From Phycisphaeraceae bacterium (GTDB taxonomy: Bacteria > Planctomycetota > Phycisphaerae > Phycisphaerales > UBA1924), in assembly GCA_021604785.1 (NCBI GenBank), contig BQJQ01000010.1, positions 1-33,222 of the forward strand: 33,222 bases of DNA. Reading direction: 5' to 3'. Numbering within the stretch: position 1 is the first letter of the stretch; every line of letters begins with the position of its first letter. Below the pieces are notes generated by a model that saw only the letters and a program-made list of their open reading frames with translations, was not told where the DNA came from and searched no databases. The position numbers and the translations under genes were made by a program. Of this stretch, positions 1-8,207 are shown piece after piece.

Positions 1-690
1 CGGGCCGGGCCGTTCTACGGCGCTCCGTGTGGGCGCCGACACCGCCGCGGCCCGGAGCAGCTCGCGCCGCGTCCGCAGCGGGAACGAGACCACGCCCTCG
101 TGCGCCACAACATGCACCCGGTCGCCCGCGGCCCGCGCCCGCGCGATCAATTGCTCTTTGAGATCCACATACCCCACCGATGCGACGTGGTCGAAGACCG
201 ACCGCCGGATCGCGTAGACCCCCGCCGGCGAGTGATCCTCGTTGCAGCTCACGAAGACATCCGCGTCGTTCCGTGCCGCCGCCTCGATGACGGGCGTCAA
301 CGGGCCCGTGTGGAATCGGGTCGCTTCGATCACCAGCGCCCAATCGCCCGCCGCCACGTCCGAGATCGCGTCCCGCACGGCTCCCGCCGGCCCCCGGTAC
401 GCATCACGTTCGCGGACGATCTGGACCGTCTCGCGGAGATCGTCCGCGACGCACGGCGCCATGACCTGCGGTCCGTGCACGACCCTCACGGGCACACCCG
501 CCCCCACGCCGCCCTCGCCGATCAGCCGGACCCACCGCTGGAGGATCGTCTCGTCCGCCGAAGCGGTCAGATCGAGGACCGAGCACCCCGCTGCGTGCGC
601 CAGGGGTGGTGCGACCACGCCCCCCGCGAGCAGCACGACCGCGCCAATCGCCGAGCCCCGAGATGGACCTGCCACGCTCCGCACACCCAC
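1..690 (-). CDS. NDP-sugar nucleotidyltransferase-like protein, degenerate, C-terminus cut by window edge
   Basis: The minus frame is open from about 690 to the window edge, so the C-terminus is missing. It begins with a beta strand and short glycine loop (GAVVLLAGG) followed by PPLAHAAGCSVLDL and an ILQRWVRLI helix. This copies the layout of the NTP_transferase fold that makes NDP-sugars (LAGGxGTR...PLL...ILxRWL), but the GxGTR part of the nucleotide-binding loop is absent. Further on are VIEATRFHTGP, VFVSCNEDHSPAGVYAIRR and SVGYVDLKEQLI, which match the sugar-binding half of such enzymes. No ATG is available; GTG codons at 690, 684 and 675 are all possible starts. It lies downstream of three exopolysaccharide genes on the same strand, 253 bases from the nearest. 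I infer a catalytically impaired or regulatory paralogue in polysaccharide synthesis. The fold is fairly sure, the activity is not. Confidence 0.62.
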   Translation of the reverse strand, partial: MGVRSVAGPSRGSAIGAVVLLAGGVVAPPLAHAAGCSVLDLTASADETILQRWVRLIGEGGVGAGVPVRVVHGPQVMAPCVADDLRETVQIVRERDAYRGPAGAVRDAISDVAAGDWALVIEATRFHTGPLTPVIEAAARNDADVFVSCNEDHSPAGVYAIRRSVFDHVASVGYVDLKEQLIARARAAGDRVHVVAHEGVVSFPLRTRRELLRAAAVSAPTRSAVERPGP

Positions 691-943
691 CTCCGCCCGC
701 GATTGCGGGAAGAACCGCGCCGACGAGCCACACCCGTCCAACGGACGATCACCAAACGGGACTTCTCCAAACCCCGTGCCGCCGCAGGACGCCCAGAACG
801 GGCATACCGCAGCCTCGGGCACGCATCCTGCACGCCCACGTACAAACCTATCTCAGAGCCCGACAGGTTCCAAGTGAATCAGCGCAAACAAATGGTTCTG
901 AAGGACACGGAACGCCATTTCGTCCGCCGGTAATGCGCGAGCG

Positions 944-1762
944 TCAAGCGGGGCAATCTGACCCGGGCCCGCGGCGGGTCCGACTGCCGCCAAACCTCCG
1001 GCGCAGGGCCCACACTCCGAGCCTCGCCGCGAAGGGCACCCCGTCCCGCAGATACCGCCCGGCCAGACGCCCGGGCTCGGCGCCCAGGCGATGGGCCCAC
1101 TCCAGCCCCGCCCGCTGCATCCACGCCGGCGCCCGCGGCACATCCCCCACCACGAAGCTCAGCGCGATCCCGATGCCCATCCACCACGCCCCCGGGAGTT
1201 CCCGCCGGAGCTCGTCGATGAGGTACTCCTGCTTGGGCGAGCCGAGGGCGACGAGGATGAGGTCCGGGTTTGCCCGGGCCAGGTCGGCGCGGATCGCGTC
1301 CATCTCCGCCGGGTCCCGCTCGAACCCGACCGGCGGGCAACGCGTCCCAGCGATCGTGACGCCGCACCGGCGCGCGAGCTCGTCTCCCGCGGACTCCGCG
1401 ACGCCCGGGTTGCCGCCGAGGAGGTAGACCGATCGTCCGTGCGCGCCCATTGCTTCAACCAACGGCAGCAGCATCCCCGACCCGGCGACCCGCTCGGGCA
1501 GCGGCGTGCCCGCGAGGCGCGAGGACCAGACGATCGGCATGCCGTCCGCGACGAGCAGGTCCGCTTCGCGGGCGATGCGTCGGTACCGCATGTTGGTCTG
1601 CGCGCGGAGGAGGTGGTCGAGGTTCGCCGTGACGACGACGCCACCGCGTTCCGATTCGAGCGCCGCGGCGATGTGGTCCACGCACCCTTGCTCCGTGACG
1701 GCGTCGAACTGCAACCCCATCACCTCGACGGTGCGCGGCGGGTTGGGCGGCGCGCCGGTCAT
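944..1762 (-). CDS. WecG/TagA/CpsF family glycosyltransferase
   Basis: A 272-residue enzyme of the GT26 family, which transfers a sugar (classically N-acetylmannosaminuronate, N-acetylmannosamine or glucose) to a lipid-linked intermediate during exopolysaccharide or teichoic-acid assembly at the inner face of the membrane. Family hallmarks are visible in order: VVTANLDHLL and LLVADGMPIVW (the conserved Thr and Asp region), PLPERVAGSGMLLPL, the second-domain LLGGNPGVAE, VALGSPKQE, GIGIALSFVVGDVPRAPAWMQ and GLEWAHRLGAEPGRLAGRYL. Length is normal for the family. The ATG at 1762 overlaps the stop of the upstream GT4 gene by 4 bp (ATGA), which indicates translational coupling and fixes the start; a longer frame exists upstream but lies inside the GT4 gene. 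The acceptor and donor sugars cannot be read from sequence. Confidence 0.93.
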   Translation of the reverse strand: MTGAPPNPPRTVEVMGLQFDAVTEQGCVDHIAAALESERGGVVVTANLDHLLRAQTNMRYRRIAREADLLVADGMPIVWSSRLAGTPLPERVAGSGMLLPLVEAMGAHGRSVYLLGGNPGVAESAGDELARRCGVTIAGTRCPPVGFERDPAEMDAIRADLARANPDLILVALGSPKQEYLIDELRRELPGAWWMGIGIALSFVVGDVPRAPAWMQRAGLEWAHRLGAEPGRLAGRYLRDGVPFAARLGVWALRRRFGGSRTRRGPGSDCPA

Positions 1763-3021
1763 GCCCCGGCTCCGGTCTCGTGAGACAGGGCTGCGAGGAT
1801 GAGCGACTCCAAGCGTTCGCCCTCGGTGCTGGTGCGGTGACGTGCCTCGACGGCAGTGCGCCCGATGCGGGCCATTGCCCCGCGCTCGGGGGCGGGCGTC
1901 GACGCGAGCGTTTCCATCGCATCGGCGACCAGATCCGCGCGCCCGGCGGGGAGAACCACCCCCGAGCGCCCATGCTCGATCAGCTCGGGAATGCCAGCGA
2001 TCGCGGTCGAAATGACCGGCGTGCCGGCGGCGAACGCCTCCATGATCACCATGGGCAGCCCCTCGGCGAAGCTGGGCAGCACGAGCGCGTGGGCGGCTGC
2101 CAGCCGCTCGCGGACGGCGTCGCCCGGCAGCGATCCGGTCAATTCGACCCGGTCGCCGATGCCGTGCTGGGCGACAGCCCGCTCGACGTCGGCCCGCATC
2201 TCGCCGTCGCCCACGATGACCAGGCGGGCGCGGGGGACACGCCCGAGGAGCTGCGCAAACGCGTCGATCAGGACGAGCTGCCCTTTTTGGGCGCTCAGAC
2301 GCCCGACGTTCACGAACGTCGGCACGCCCGTGGGCGGCTCGACGGGCGCACATCCGAGGTATTCATCCCCCACCGTGCAGCGAACGACGTGGATGCGCCC
2401 CCAGTCCGCGCGGTCGGCCCAACGCATCAGCTGCGAGCGGGTGTAGTCGGAGATTGCGACGGTGAAGCGCGCGTCGCGGATCTTGCCAGCGAGGTCGTGC
2501 CCGACGGGGTCGTCGAGCTCGTCGGGGCCGTGGATCGTGAGCGAGTACCCCGGGCCGCCCAGGAGGTGGGCGAGGCGGGCGACGGTCGCGGGGTTGGTGC
2601 CGAAGTGGACGTGGACGTGCTCGATCCGTTGGCGTTCGAGTTCGCGCGCCAGGACGCAGGCCTCTGCGAGGTAGATCAGGTGCTTGAGCACGCCGGCACG
2701 GGATCGGCGACCCATGACGAACGCGGTGCGCAGGGCGCGGGTGAAGCGGATGGGGTGCGTCAGTTTCGTGCGCGCGACATCGACGAGGATGCCCACCTTG
2801 GTGCGTTCGAGGCAGTAGAACGTCTGCTCGGCCTCGGCGAGGTCCGCCGGGTCGACCAACGCCGTGCGCGCCGGGCGGATCGCGAAGCGGGCGACGGTGT
2901 GCCCGCGTCGTTCGAGTTCCAGGAGCTCGCGCCGGATGAAGGTGTGGCTCACCGCCGGGTATTGGTTGGTCATGTACGCCAGACGCACGGGATCGTGGAT
3001 TGGGCTCGTGGGTGTGGTCAT
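1759..3021 (-). CDS. GT4-family glycosyltransferase (exopolysaccharide type)
   Basis: A 420-residue GT-B fold retaining glycosyltransferase. The N-terminal domain opens with LAYMTNQYPAVSHTFIRREL, typical of colanic-acid and exopolysaccharide GT4 enzymes that use nucleotide-sugar donors. The C-terminal domain carries FVNVGRLSAQKG, RLVIVGDGEMR and the EX7E motif in FAEGLPMVIMEAFAAGTPVIS, whose glutamates hold the donor nucleotide sugar. The ATG at 3021 overlaps the stop of the upstream O-antigen ligase-like gene by 4 bp, and its own stop overlaps the WecG-family start by 4 bp, so the three genes form one coupled operon. It would act on the cytoplasmic side of the membrane. Donor and linkage are not deducible. 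Confidence 0.92.
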   Translation of the reverse strand: MTTPTSPIHDPVRLAYMTNQYPAVSHTFIRRELLELERRGHTVARFAIRPARTALVDPADLAEAEQTFYCLERTKVGILVDVARTKLTHPIRFTRALRTAFVMGRRSRAGVLKHLIYLAEACVLARELERQRIEHVHVHFGTNPATVARLAHLLGGPGYSLTIHGPDELDDPVGHDLAGKIRDARFTVAISDYTRSQLMRWADRADWGRIHVVRCTVGDEYLGCAPVEPPTGVPTFVNVGRLSAQKGQLVLIDAFAQLLGRVPRARLVIVGDGEMRADVERAVAQHGIGDRVELTGSLPGDAVRERLAAAHALVLPSFAEGLPMVIMEAFAAGTPVISTAIAGIPELIEHGRSGVVLPAGRADLVADAMETLASTPAPERGAMARIGRTAVEARHRTSTEGERLESLILAALSHETGAGA

Positions 3022-4433
3022 GGGCGAGCCTCCGCGCCGGGGCGGGGTTGCGTCGGACCGGGCATCGCGGGCATCTGGCGCGCGTGGCGCGTCGTCCCAA
3101 ACGTCGCGAGCCCGCCGATGATGATGACGAAGACGGGGTTGAGCATCGCGTTGGGGATCGCGTCGAGGGCGAACATGATGGCGATCAGGGCGGCCGCCGT
3201 GGTGCAGGCGGACTCGGCGAGACGAGTCCGCTCCCGCTGCAAACGCATCAGGGCGAGCGACGCGGGGATCAGCAGCCATCCGAGCAGTGCGACGAGCCCG
3301 GCGATGCCGTACATGCCCAGGGCGAGCACCCACTGCCCGTCGGTGACGGAGATGTCGCGGCCCTGCTCGTCGTAGACGCGGTTGCGCTTCCACCCGGCCC
3401 ACCCGAAGACGGGGCGTTCGAGGGCGTGGTCTACGAGCCGGTCCTCATTGACGAGACGGAACGCGAGGGACTGGGCACGCTCCTCGGAGACGATGGAGAC
3501 GAGCTCGTAGGCGTGCCCGCCGTTCCATTCGAGCACGGTTCGGGCGGTGATGTAGGTCGGGGGGACGAAGGCGAGGGCAAGAATGAGGACCGGCGCCCGC
3601 GTTCGGCGGACGACCCAGAGCAGCGCGAGTCCGAGGAGCAACTGCAGCCACGCGCCGAACGAGCGGCACCCGATCGCGGTCAGGGTCAACGGGATCAGAG
3701 CCCAGAGAATCGAGACGCCGCGGACGCGCCGGAGCCAGCCAGAGGCCCACAGCTGCCACCCGGCGAGCGTGGCGGTGGTCATCCAGAACGCGACCATGAG
3801 GCCGTGCTCCATGAAGACGGTCGGGCGGTACCCGCCGAAGCGGATGGACTGCATGAAGTCGTGCGGGTGCTCGCCGTAGAACATGTTGTGGAGCTGGGGG
3901 CTCATGCGCATTTCATAGACGCAAAGCGGGGCGTAGAGCAGGCCGGCAATGAACAGGACGACGCAGGCGTCGCGGTGGGACTCGCGGGTGGTGAAGTAGA
4001 GTCTGCCGAGGAGGTAGGGGACGCCCCAGGCGAGGGTCTGCTCCCAGGTGGTGCTGAAGGCGTCGTAGACGCGCAGGGGCGTTTGCGCCCAGAGCTGTAC
4101 GTCCGGTGCGCCCGGGGGGCTCAGCGGGCCGTTGGCGAGGACCGAGGCGAACGGGACGAGACACCAGGCCAGCATGGGAAGATCGATGAGCCTGGGTTTG
4201 TAGCTCAGCAGCGTCCGGTGGTCGAAGAGCATGACCCCGAGCAATGCGGCGTAGGACGCGGCGGCGGTCTTGTTGAACCGGGGGAGCCCGGACCAGTCGT
4301 ACTCGGCCATCGGGAGGAACATCCACGCGAGGGCGTAGGCCGCGATGACCGCCCAGCGCGCGCGCAGCACCCAGAACAGCAGCGGGCCCACGACGAGCCA
4401 TCCGAACATGGTGAGCGGGACGAAAGGGGTCAT
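3018..4433 (-). CDS. O-antigen ligase/polymerase-like membrane protein
   Basis: A 471-residue polytopic membrane protein with roughly ten hydrophobic segments, starting MTPFVPLTMFGWLVVGPLLF. A long periplasmic-type stretch follows the helices near RDACVVLFIAGLLYAPLCVYEM and includes EHPHDFMQSIRFGGYRPTVF. A later soluble loop has RPVFGWAGWKRNRV then ISVTDGQWVLALGMYGIAGL. The pattern of FGWG-like residues, a polar loop and an acidic or asparagine residue before a last helix pair is what Wzy polymerases and WaaL ligases show (Wzy_C-type). Its coupling by a 4-bp overlap to two glycosyltransferases supports a role in polymerising or transferring lipid-linked repeat units at the periplasmic face. 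The ATG at 4433 was chosen because hydrophobic sequence begins there and upstream residues look non-coding. Polymerase versus ligase cannot be separated. Confidence 0.85.
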   Translation of the reverse strand: MTPFVPLTMFGWLVVGPLLFWVLRARWAVIAAYALAWMFLPMAEYDWSGLPRFNKTAAASYAALLGVMLFDHRTLLSYKPRLIDLPMLAWCLVPFASVLANGPLSPPGAPDVQLWAQTPLRVYDAFSTTWEQTLAWGVPYLLGRLYFTTRESHRDACVVLFIAGLLYAPLCVYEMRMSPQLHNMFYGEHPHDFMQSIRFGGYRPTVFMEHGLMVAFWMTTATLAGWQLWASGWLRRVRGVSILWALIPLTLTAIGCRSFGAWLQLLLGLALLWVVRRTRAPVLILALAFVPPTYITARTVLEWNGGHAYELVSIVSEERAQSLAFRLVNEDRLVDHALERPVFGWAGWKRNRVYDEQGRDISVTDGQWVLALGMYGIAGLVALLGWLLIPASLALMRLQRERTRLAESACTTAAALIAIMFALDAIPNAMLNPVFVIIIGGLATFGTTRHARQMPAMPGPTQPRPGAEARP

Positions 4434-4587
4434 GGCGTGCGCGCGGGAGGCATGTGGAACGGTATCGGACCGGGGCTGCGATACGCGCTGCCCCAGTGGG
4501 AAGCTACCACACCCACGGCGTCGGGCGACGAACCGGGCGCCGGCGCAACCGTCCCGATCGGCACGACCCGCGCGAGCTCGCGACCGA

Positions 4588-7146
4588 TCACCTGTTTCGG
4601 GGTTCGATGACTGCCCAGTGCGCGGGCTCGGAGCCGGTGAGCTCGAACCGGAGGACGCCGGCGTCGAGGGTGACCGGGAGCGGGTCGGCTCGGTGCCCGC
4701 GCGGGGTGAGGGGGGTGACGGTCGGGTCCTCGATTGAGGTCCGCAGCGAGATCGTCGCGGCGACGGGCTCGGCGAGGAAGGGCGGGCGGTCGCCCGGCGC
4801 GACGCCCTGGGCGACGGCGGTGACCAGGATGCGCCGGGAGGTGACGAGAGGCTCACCGTCGAGGGAGGTCAGGGCGATGGTCGCGGCGGGCGTGGTCGGC
4901 GCGATGGTCGAGTCGCCCAACTCGAAGCGTTCGCCGCCGATCCAGCCGGAGATGGCCTGCGTGCGCGGCGTGTCGATGGTGAGGATGGAGCGGTGCCAGT
5001 CGCGGGTGATCTGGGCGTTGTCGGTGGTGATTGAGGAGGCGCCGGCGGGGAGGGGATTTTCGGCGGGGTCGGTGATCGTGCGCGCGTTGTGGTCGGTTGG
5101 GAAGGTGTCGAAGTCGAGCTCGGGGGTGTCTGGCAGGCGGACGGCGAAGCGCGATCGCTCGGGCTCGGTGCGGAGCACGGGGGTGTGCTCGGGGGTGGAC
5201 TTGCGGAAGTATGTATCGTGTCGCGAGGGGGTGAAGACGGTGGTGGTCTCGCCGGGCGTGACGTGGCCCTCGCGGTACATCACCGCGGCGGCGGGCATGA
5301 GGGCCATCAGCGACGGGTCGATCCAGGTGGACCAGGGCTGGGCGTTCTTGGGCGGGGCGACGGGGTCTTGCAGGTAGCCGTAGTGCATGAGCGCATCCCA
5401 GCCCTGGAACGACGCGGTGGCGCCGAGCCAGAGGGGGGCCGTGAATCGGTCTCGCACGGGGTAGGGCACGTTCCACTCGGTCACGGTCAGCGGCTTGTGC
5501 TCGACCTGGGCGCAGGCGATCCAGTCGAGCCAGTGTGCGGTGGTGCGCGGGTCGGCGGCGAGGGCTTCCTCCTCGCCGTAGGAGTGGGCGTCGATGACGT
5601 CGCCGCGGGTGAGCGAGGCGAGCCCGTGGAGGCCCATGCCGCCCCAGAAGTTGGACGTCGCGATGGGGACACGGACGCCCATGGCGCGGAGGCGTTCGAT
5701 CGAGTGGTCGTAGAACGCGCGCTCGATCTCGTTGGCGACGAGCTTGGAGTCGCCCGGGTCCCAGGTGCGCATGGCGCGGGCGGGGTCGAGCCCCATAGCG
5801 CGGGCGGTGGCGCGGACGCGTCGCTCGAAGAGATCGTTGTGAACCGGGTTGCCCTTGTCGGCGAGCATGAGGTTGCCGAAGTGGGTCGTCAGGTCGTTCT
5901 CGTTGGTGATGAGGACGAAGGCGATCGCGGGGTCCTCGATGAACGTCGCGCCGGTGTACCGGTTGCGGTGCGTGAGGTAGTCGAGGGCGAAGGAGTCCAT
6001 GAGCCGCTCGATGCGCGGGTTGACGTAGTTGAAGCCCTTGGCTTGGCCGCCCTGGCGGGCGAGTTCGTCGGCGCCCGGGATAGTTTCGGAGGCGAGGAAC
6101 TCGCGCCCGACGTGGAGGTCGAGCCAGATGTAGACGCCGCGTTCGCGGAGCTTGGTGATCCACCAGTCGATGCGGTCGAGGGCAGCCGCGTCCAAGAGCC
6201 CGGTGCGTTGGCCTTCGGGGCCGAAGACGTTGGGGTTCACCCAGCGGGAGTCGTGGTGATGGATCCGGACGAGGTTGAACCCGAGGGCAGCGATGCGGTC
6301 GGCCTGGCGTTCGATGTCGGCGTGGGAGCCGTTAAAGAGGGAGTAGGCCTGGAGGTTGGTGCCCCAGAAGCGGGCCTCGGTGCCGTCGGCGAAGACGAGG
6401 CGGTCGCGATCGGTGCGGAGGAAGCCGTGGCCGCCGGCGGGCTTGTCGTTGAGGTACGACATGTCGATGGGCCAGGCGTTCCAGACCATAGTGTCGGCGT
6501 GCCACGTGCGCGCGTCGGGCGGTGCGTAACGCTCGGCGATGGGCGCCTGCGCGGTGGCACCCTCGGGCAGATCGAGGGTGTAGGCAAACCGATGCTCGCC
6601 GGCGGCGAGGTCGTGCCCGATGAACATGCACCGGACGCGGCCGGTGTCGGCACGCTCGAAGTAGAGCTCGGCGAGGGGGGCGTCGAACGTGGCGCGGACG
6701 GCGCCGCCCTGGACGGGCCAGGTCCAGCCGGCGTCACCGGCGAGCAATTCGGGCGTGCCCGCGCCGGCGGGTGCCGCGGCGTCGCGGTCGAGGGAGAACT
6801 CGATGCCGCCGCCGATGAGGTCGGTGAGGTCGCGCGACGCGGTGCAGGTGAACTCGACGCGGACGGTGCCGGGGGCGGTGTCGTCGATGGTGCCGGCGAA
6901 GGTGAGCCCGAGGTTGCGAACCGCGCCGGTGAAGGGGAGGACGCCTCGGGTCCGCTGACCGATCTCAAACTCGCTCCACGCGTATGCCCAATCGGCGGAC
7001 CAGAAGTGGAACTTGGCGGCGAGCGCCTGCGTGCCGTCCACGAAGACCTCGGGGGTGCCGGCGTCGGAGACGCGGACGGACCACTGCGGGGCGGCGATCG
7101 CGCGGGGGGCGAGCAGCGTCAGGAGGAGAAGCAGGAGTGGGCGCAT
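4588..7146 (-). CDS. secreted clan-A (TIM-barrel) glycoside hydrolase, family unassigned
   Basis: An 852-residue exported protein with a clear signal peptide (MRPLLLLLLTLLAPRAIAA, then PQWS). Residues about 20-240 form a beta-rich N-terminal domain. The catalytic barrel follows, opening at ARFWGTNLQAYSLFNG and LGFNLVRIHHHDS. The acid/base is most likely the Glu of VLITNENDLT (about residue 416) and the nucleophile the Glu of LTVTEWNVPYP (about 557), the Asn-Glu...Glu pairing of clan GH-A (GH5, GH39, GH42 and relatives). A beta-type C-terminal region ends the protein. It lies just downstream of a sugar ABC transporter on the same strand, so it may release the oligosaccharides that system imports. 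Substrate is unknown. No Shine-Dalgarno sequence is obvious; a GGGTATACCC palindrome at 7152-7161 sits just upstream of the start. Confidence 0.82.
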   Translation of the reverse strand: MRPLLLLLLTLLAPRAIAAPQWSVRVSDAGTPEVFVDGTQALAAKFHFWSADWAYAWSEFEIGQRTRGVLPFTGAVRNLGLTFAGTIDDTAPGTVRVEFTCTASRDLTDLIGGGIEFSLDRDAAAPAGAGTPELLAGDAGWTWPVQGGAVRATFDAPLAELYFERADTGRVRCMFIGHDLAAGEHRFAYTLDLPEGATAQAPIAERYAPPDARTWHADTMVWNAWPIDMSYLNDKPAGGHGFLRTDRDRLVFADGTEARFWGTNLQAYSLFNGSHADIERQADRIAALGFNLVRIHHHDSRWVNPNVFGPEGQRTGLLDAAALDRIDWWITKLRERGVYIWLDLHVGREFLASETIPGADELARQGGQAKGFNYVNPRIERLMDSFALDYLTHRNRYTGATFIEDPAIAFVLITNENDLTTHFGNLMLADKGNPVHNDLFERRVRATARAMGLDPARAMRTWDPGDSKLVANEIERAFYDHSIERLRAMGVRVPIATSNFWGGMGLHGLASLTRGDVIDAHSYGEEEALAADPRTTAHWLDWIACAQVEHKPLTVTEWNVPYPVRDRFTAPLWLGATASFQGWDALMHYGYLQDPVAPPKNAQPWSTWIDPSLMALMPAAAVMYREGHVTPGETTTVFTPSRHDTYFRKSTPEHTPVLRTEPERSRFAVRLPDTPELDFDTFPTDHNARTITDPAENPLPAGASSITTDNAQITRDWHRSILTIDTPRTQAISGWIGGERFELGDSTIAPTTPAATIALTSLDGEPLVTSRRILVTAVAQGVAPGDRPPFLAEPVAATISLRTSIEDPTVTPLTPRGHRADPLPVTLDAGVLRFELTGSEPAHWAVIEPRNR

Positions 7147-7220
7147 GGTGTGGGTATACCCGGGGACGGAGGGGCGGGTTCGGATGAGTCCTTCGGCCCG
7201 CACGTGAGGGCGCCGAAGAC

Positions 7221-7260
7221 CCCTCACCCCCGCCCTCTCCCCAGTGGGGAGAGGGAGGTA
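7221..7260. repeat. REP-like extragenic palindrome (copy A), possible terminator of the transporter genes
   Basis: A C-rich block (CCCTCACCCCCG) runs into a perfect 10-bp stem, CCCTCTCCCC at 7233-7242 and GGGGAGAGGG at 7246-7255, with a 3-base loop. It starts a few bases past the stop of the MalG-type permease gene, so on the minus strand it could end transcription or protect the 3' end, though no U tract follows. The sequence type is widespread as an extragenic palindrome in GC-rich bacteria. A diverged copy in the opposite orientation lies at 10643-10681. Confidence 0.65.
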
Positions 7261-7265
7261 GGACG

Positions 7266-8207
7266 TCAGGTCTTGAGCCCGGATGCGGCGCCGGAGTCCA
7301 CGAAGTACCGCTGGGCGGCGAAGAAGATCACGACGCAGGGGAGCATGGTGATGAGGCTGGCGGCGAGGAGGAGTTCGCGGTGCTCGACGCCGTACTGCCC
7401 GTTGAAGCTGTTGAGCTCGACGGCGAGGGTGCGTTGCTCGGGGGAGTTGAGGTAGATGAGCGGGGCGAGGAAGTCGTTCCACGTGAACATGAAGCTGTAG
7501 ATCGCGACGATCGCGATGACGGGTTTGGTCAGGGGGAGCATGACCTGCCAGAACGTGCGCCAAGCGGAGGCGCCGTCGATCTTGGCGGCTTCGTGCAGGT
7601 CGTGCGGGATCTGCATGAAGAACTGGCGGAACATGAAGATGAAGAAGGGCTGGCCGAAGGCGAAGGGGACGATCAGAGGCAGCAGCGTGTCGATCCACCC
7701 GAGCTGGCGGAAGAGCAGAAAGACGGGAATCATGCTGACCTGGTACGGCAACATCATCGTCGCGAGCATGACCATGAACGTGATGGAGCGCCCGCGGAAG
7801 CGGAAGCGGGCGAAGCCGTAGCCGATGATGGCGCTCGACAGGACTTGCAGCACCAGCACGATCGTTGTGACGACGATCGTGTTGGCGAGGGCAGGGAAAC
7901 GGGGGATCCAGAGGTCCGGGTGCGGGGTGCCGCCGAGGGCGTTGGCGGCCCACTCAGGGAGGCGCAGTCCCATGTACTCGAGCGACTCGATGAAGTTCCC
8001 CCACTGCGGCGTCTCGGGGAACCACTGCGAGAGGTTCGAGATCTCCTGGTCGGTCTTGAGGCTGCCGGTGACGAGCCAGAGGAACGGGATGAGCAGGAGG
8101 ACGGCGCCGAAGATGAGCAGGGAATATCGCAGCGCGAGGCGCGCGGGCGTGGTCCGCCCGCTGAGCTCGGCTTCGACCGCGCGCGTATTGGGGGCGTGGT
8201 CGCTCAT
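7266..8207 (-). CDS. carbohydrate ABC transporter permease, MalG type
   Basis: A 313-residue inner-membrane permease subunit of a CUT1-type sugar ABC importer. It has an N-terminal helix (SLLIFGAVLLLIPFLWLVTG), a periplasmic loop containing SLKTDQEISN, and further helices including VMLATMMLPYQVSMIPVFLL. The cytoplasmic EAA loop that docks the ATPase is clear: LHEAAKIDGASAWRTFWQVM followed by LPLTKP. The C-terminal region TLAVELNSFNGQYG is also typical of MalG relatives. The ATG at 8207 overlaps the stop of the preceding gene by 4 bp. Its partner is that upstream fused binding-protein/permease. No ATP-binding subunit is encoded in the window, so a shared MsmK/MalK-type ATPase elsewhere is implied. 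Confidence 0.95.
   Translation of the reverse strand: MSDHAPNTRAVEAELSGRTTPARLALRYSLLIFGAVLLLIPFLWLVTGSLKTDQEISNLSQWFPETPQWGNFIESLEYMGLRLPEWAANALGGTPHPDLWIPRFPALANTIVVTTIVLVLQVLSSAIIGYGFARFRFRGRSITFMVMLATMMLPYQVSMIPVFLLFRQLGWIDTLLPLIVPFAFGQPFFIFMFRQFFMQIPHDLHEAAKIDGASAWRTFWQVMLPLTKPVIAIVAIYSFMFTWNDFLAPLIYLNSPEQRTLAVELNSFNGQYGVEHRELLLAASLITMLPCVVIFFAAQRYFVDSGAASGLKT

Noticed and set aside
691-943. A small gene or riboswitch in the 253-base gap of the exopolysaccharide cluster
   Set aside because: Short open frames there are cysteine- and arginine-rich shadows with no ribosome site, and no convincing structured element was seen.
5089-7455. A 788-codon plus-strand open frame antisense to the glycoside hydrolase
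   Set aside because: Low-complexity V/G/E-rich translation with no recognisable motif. The minus strand has a signal peptide and catalytic motifs.
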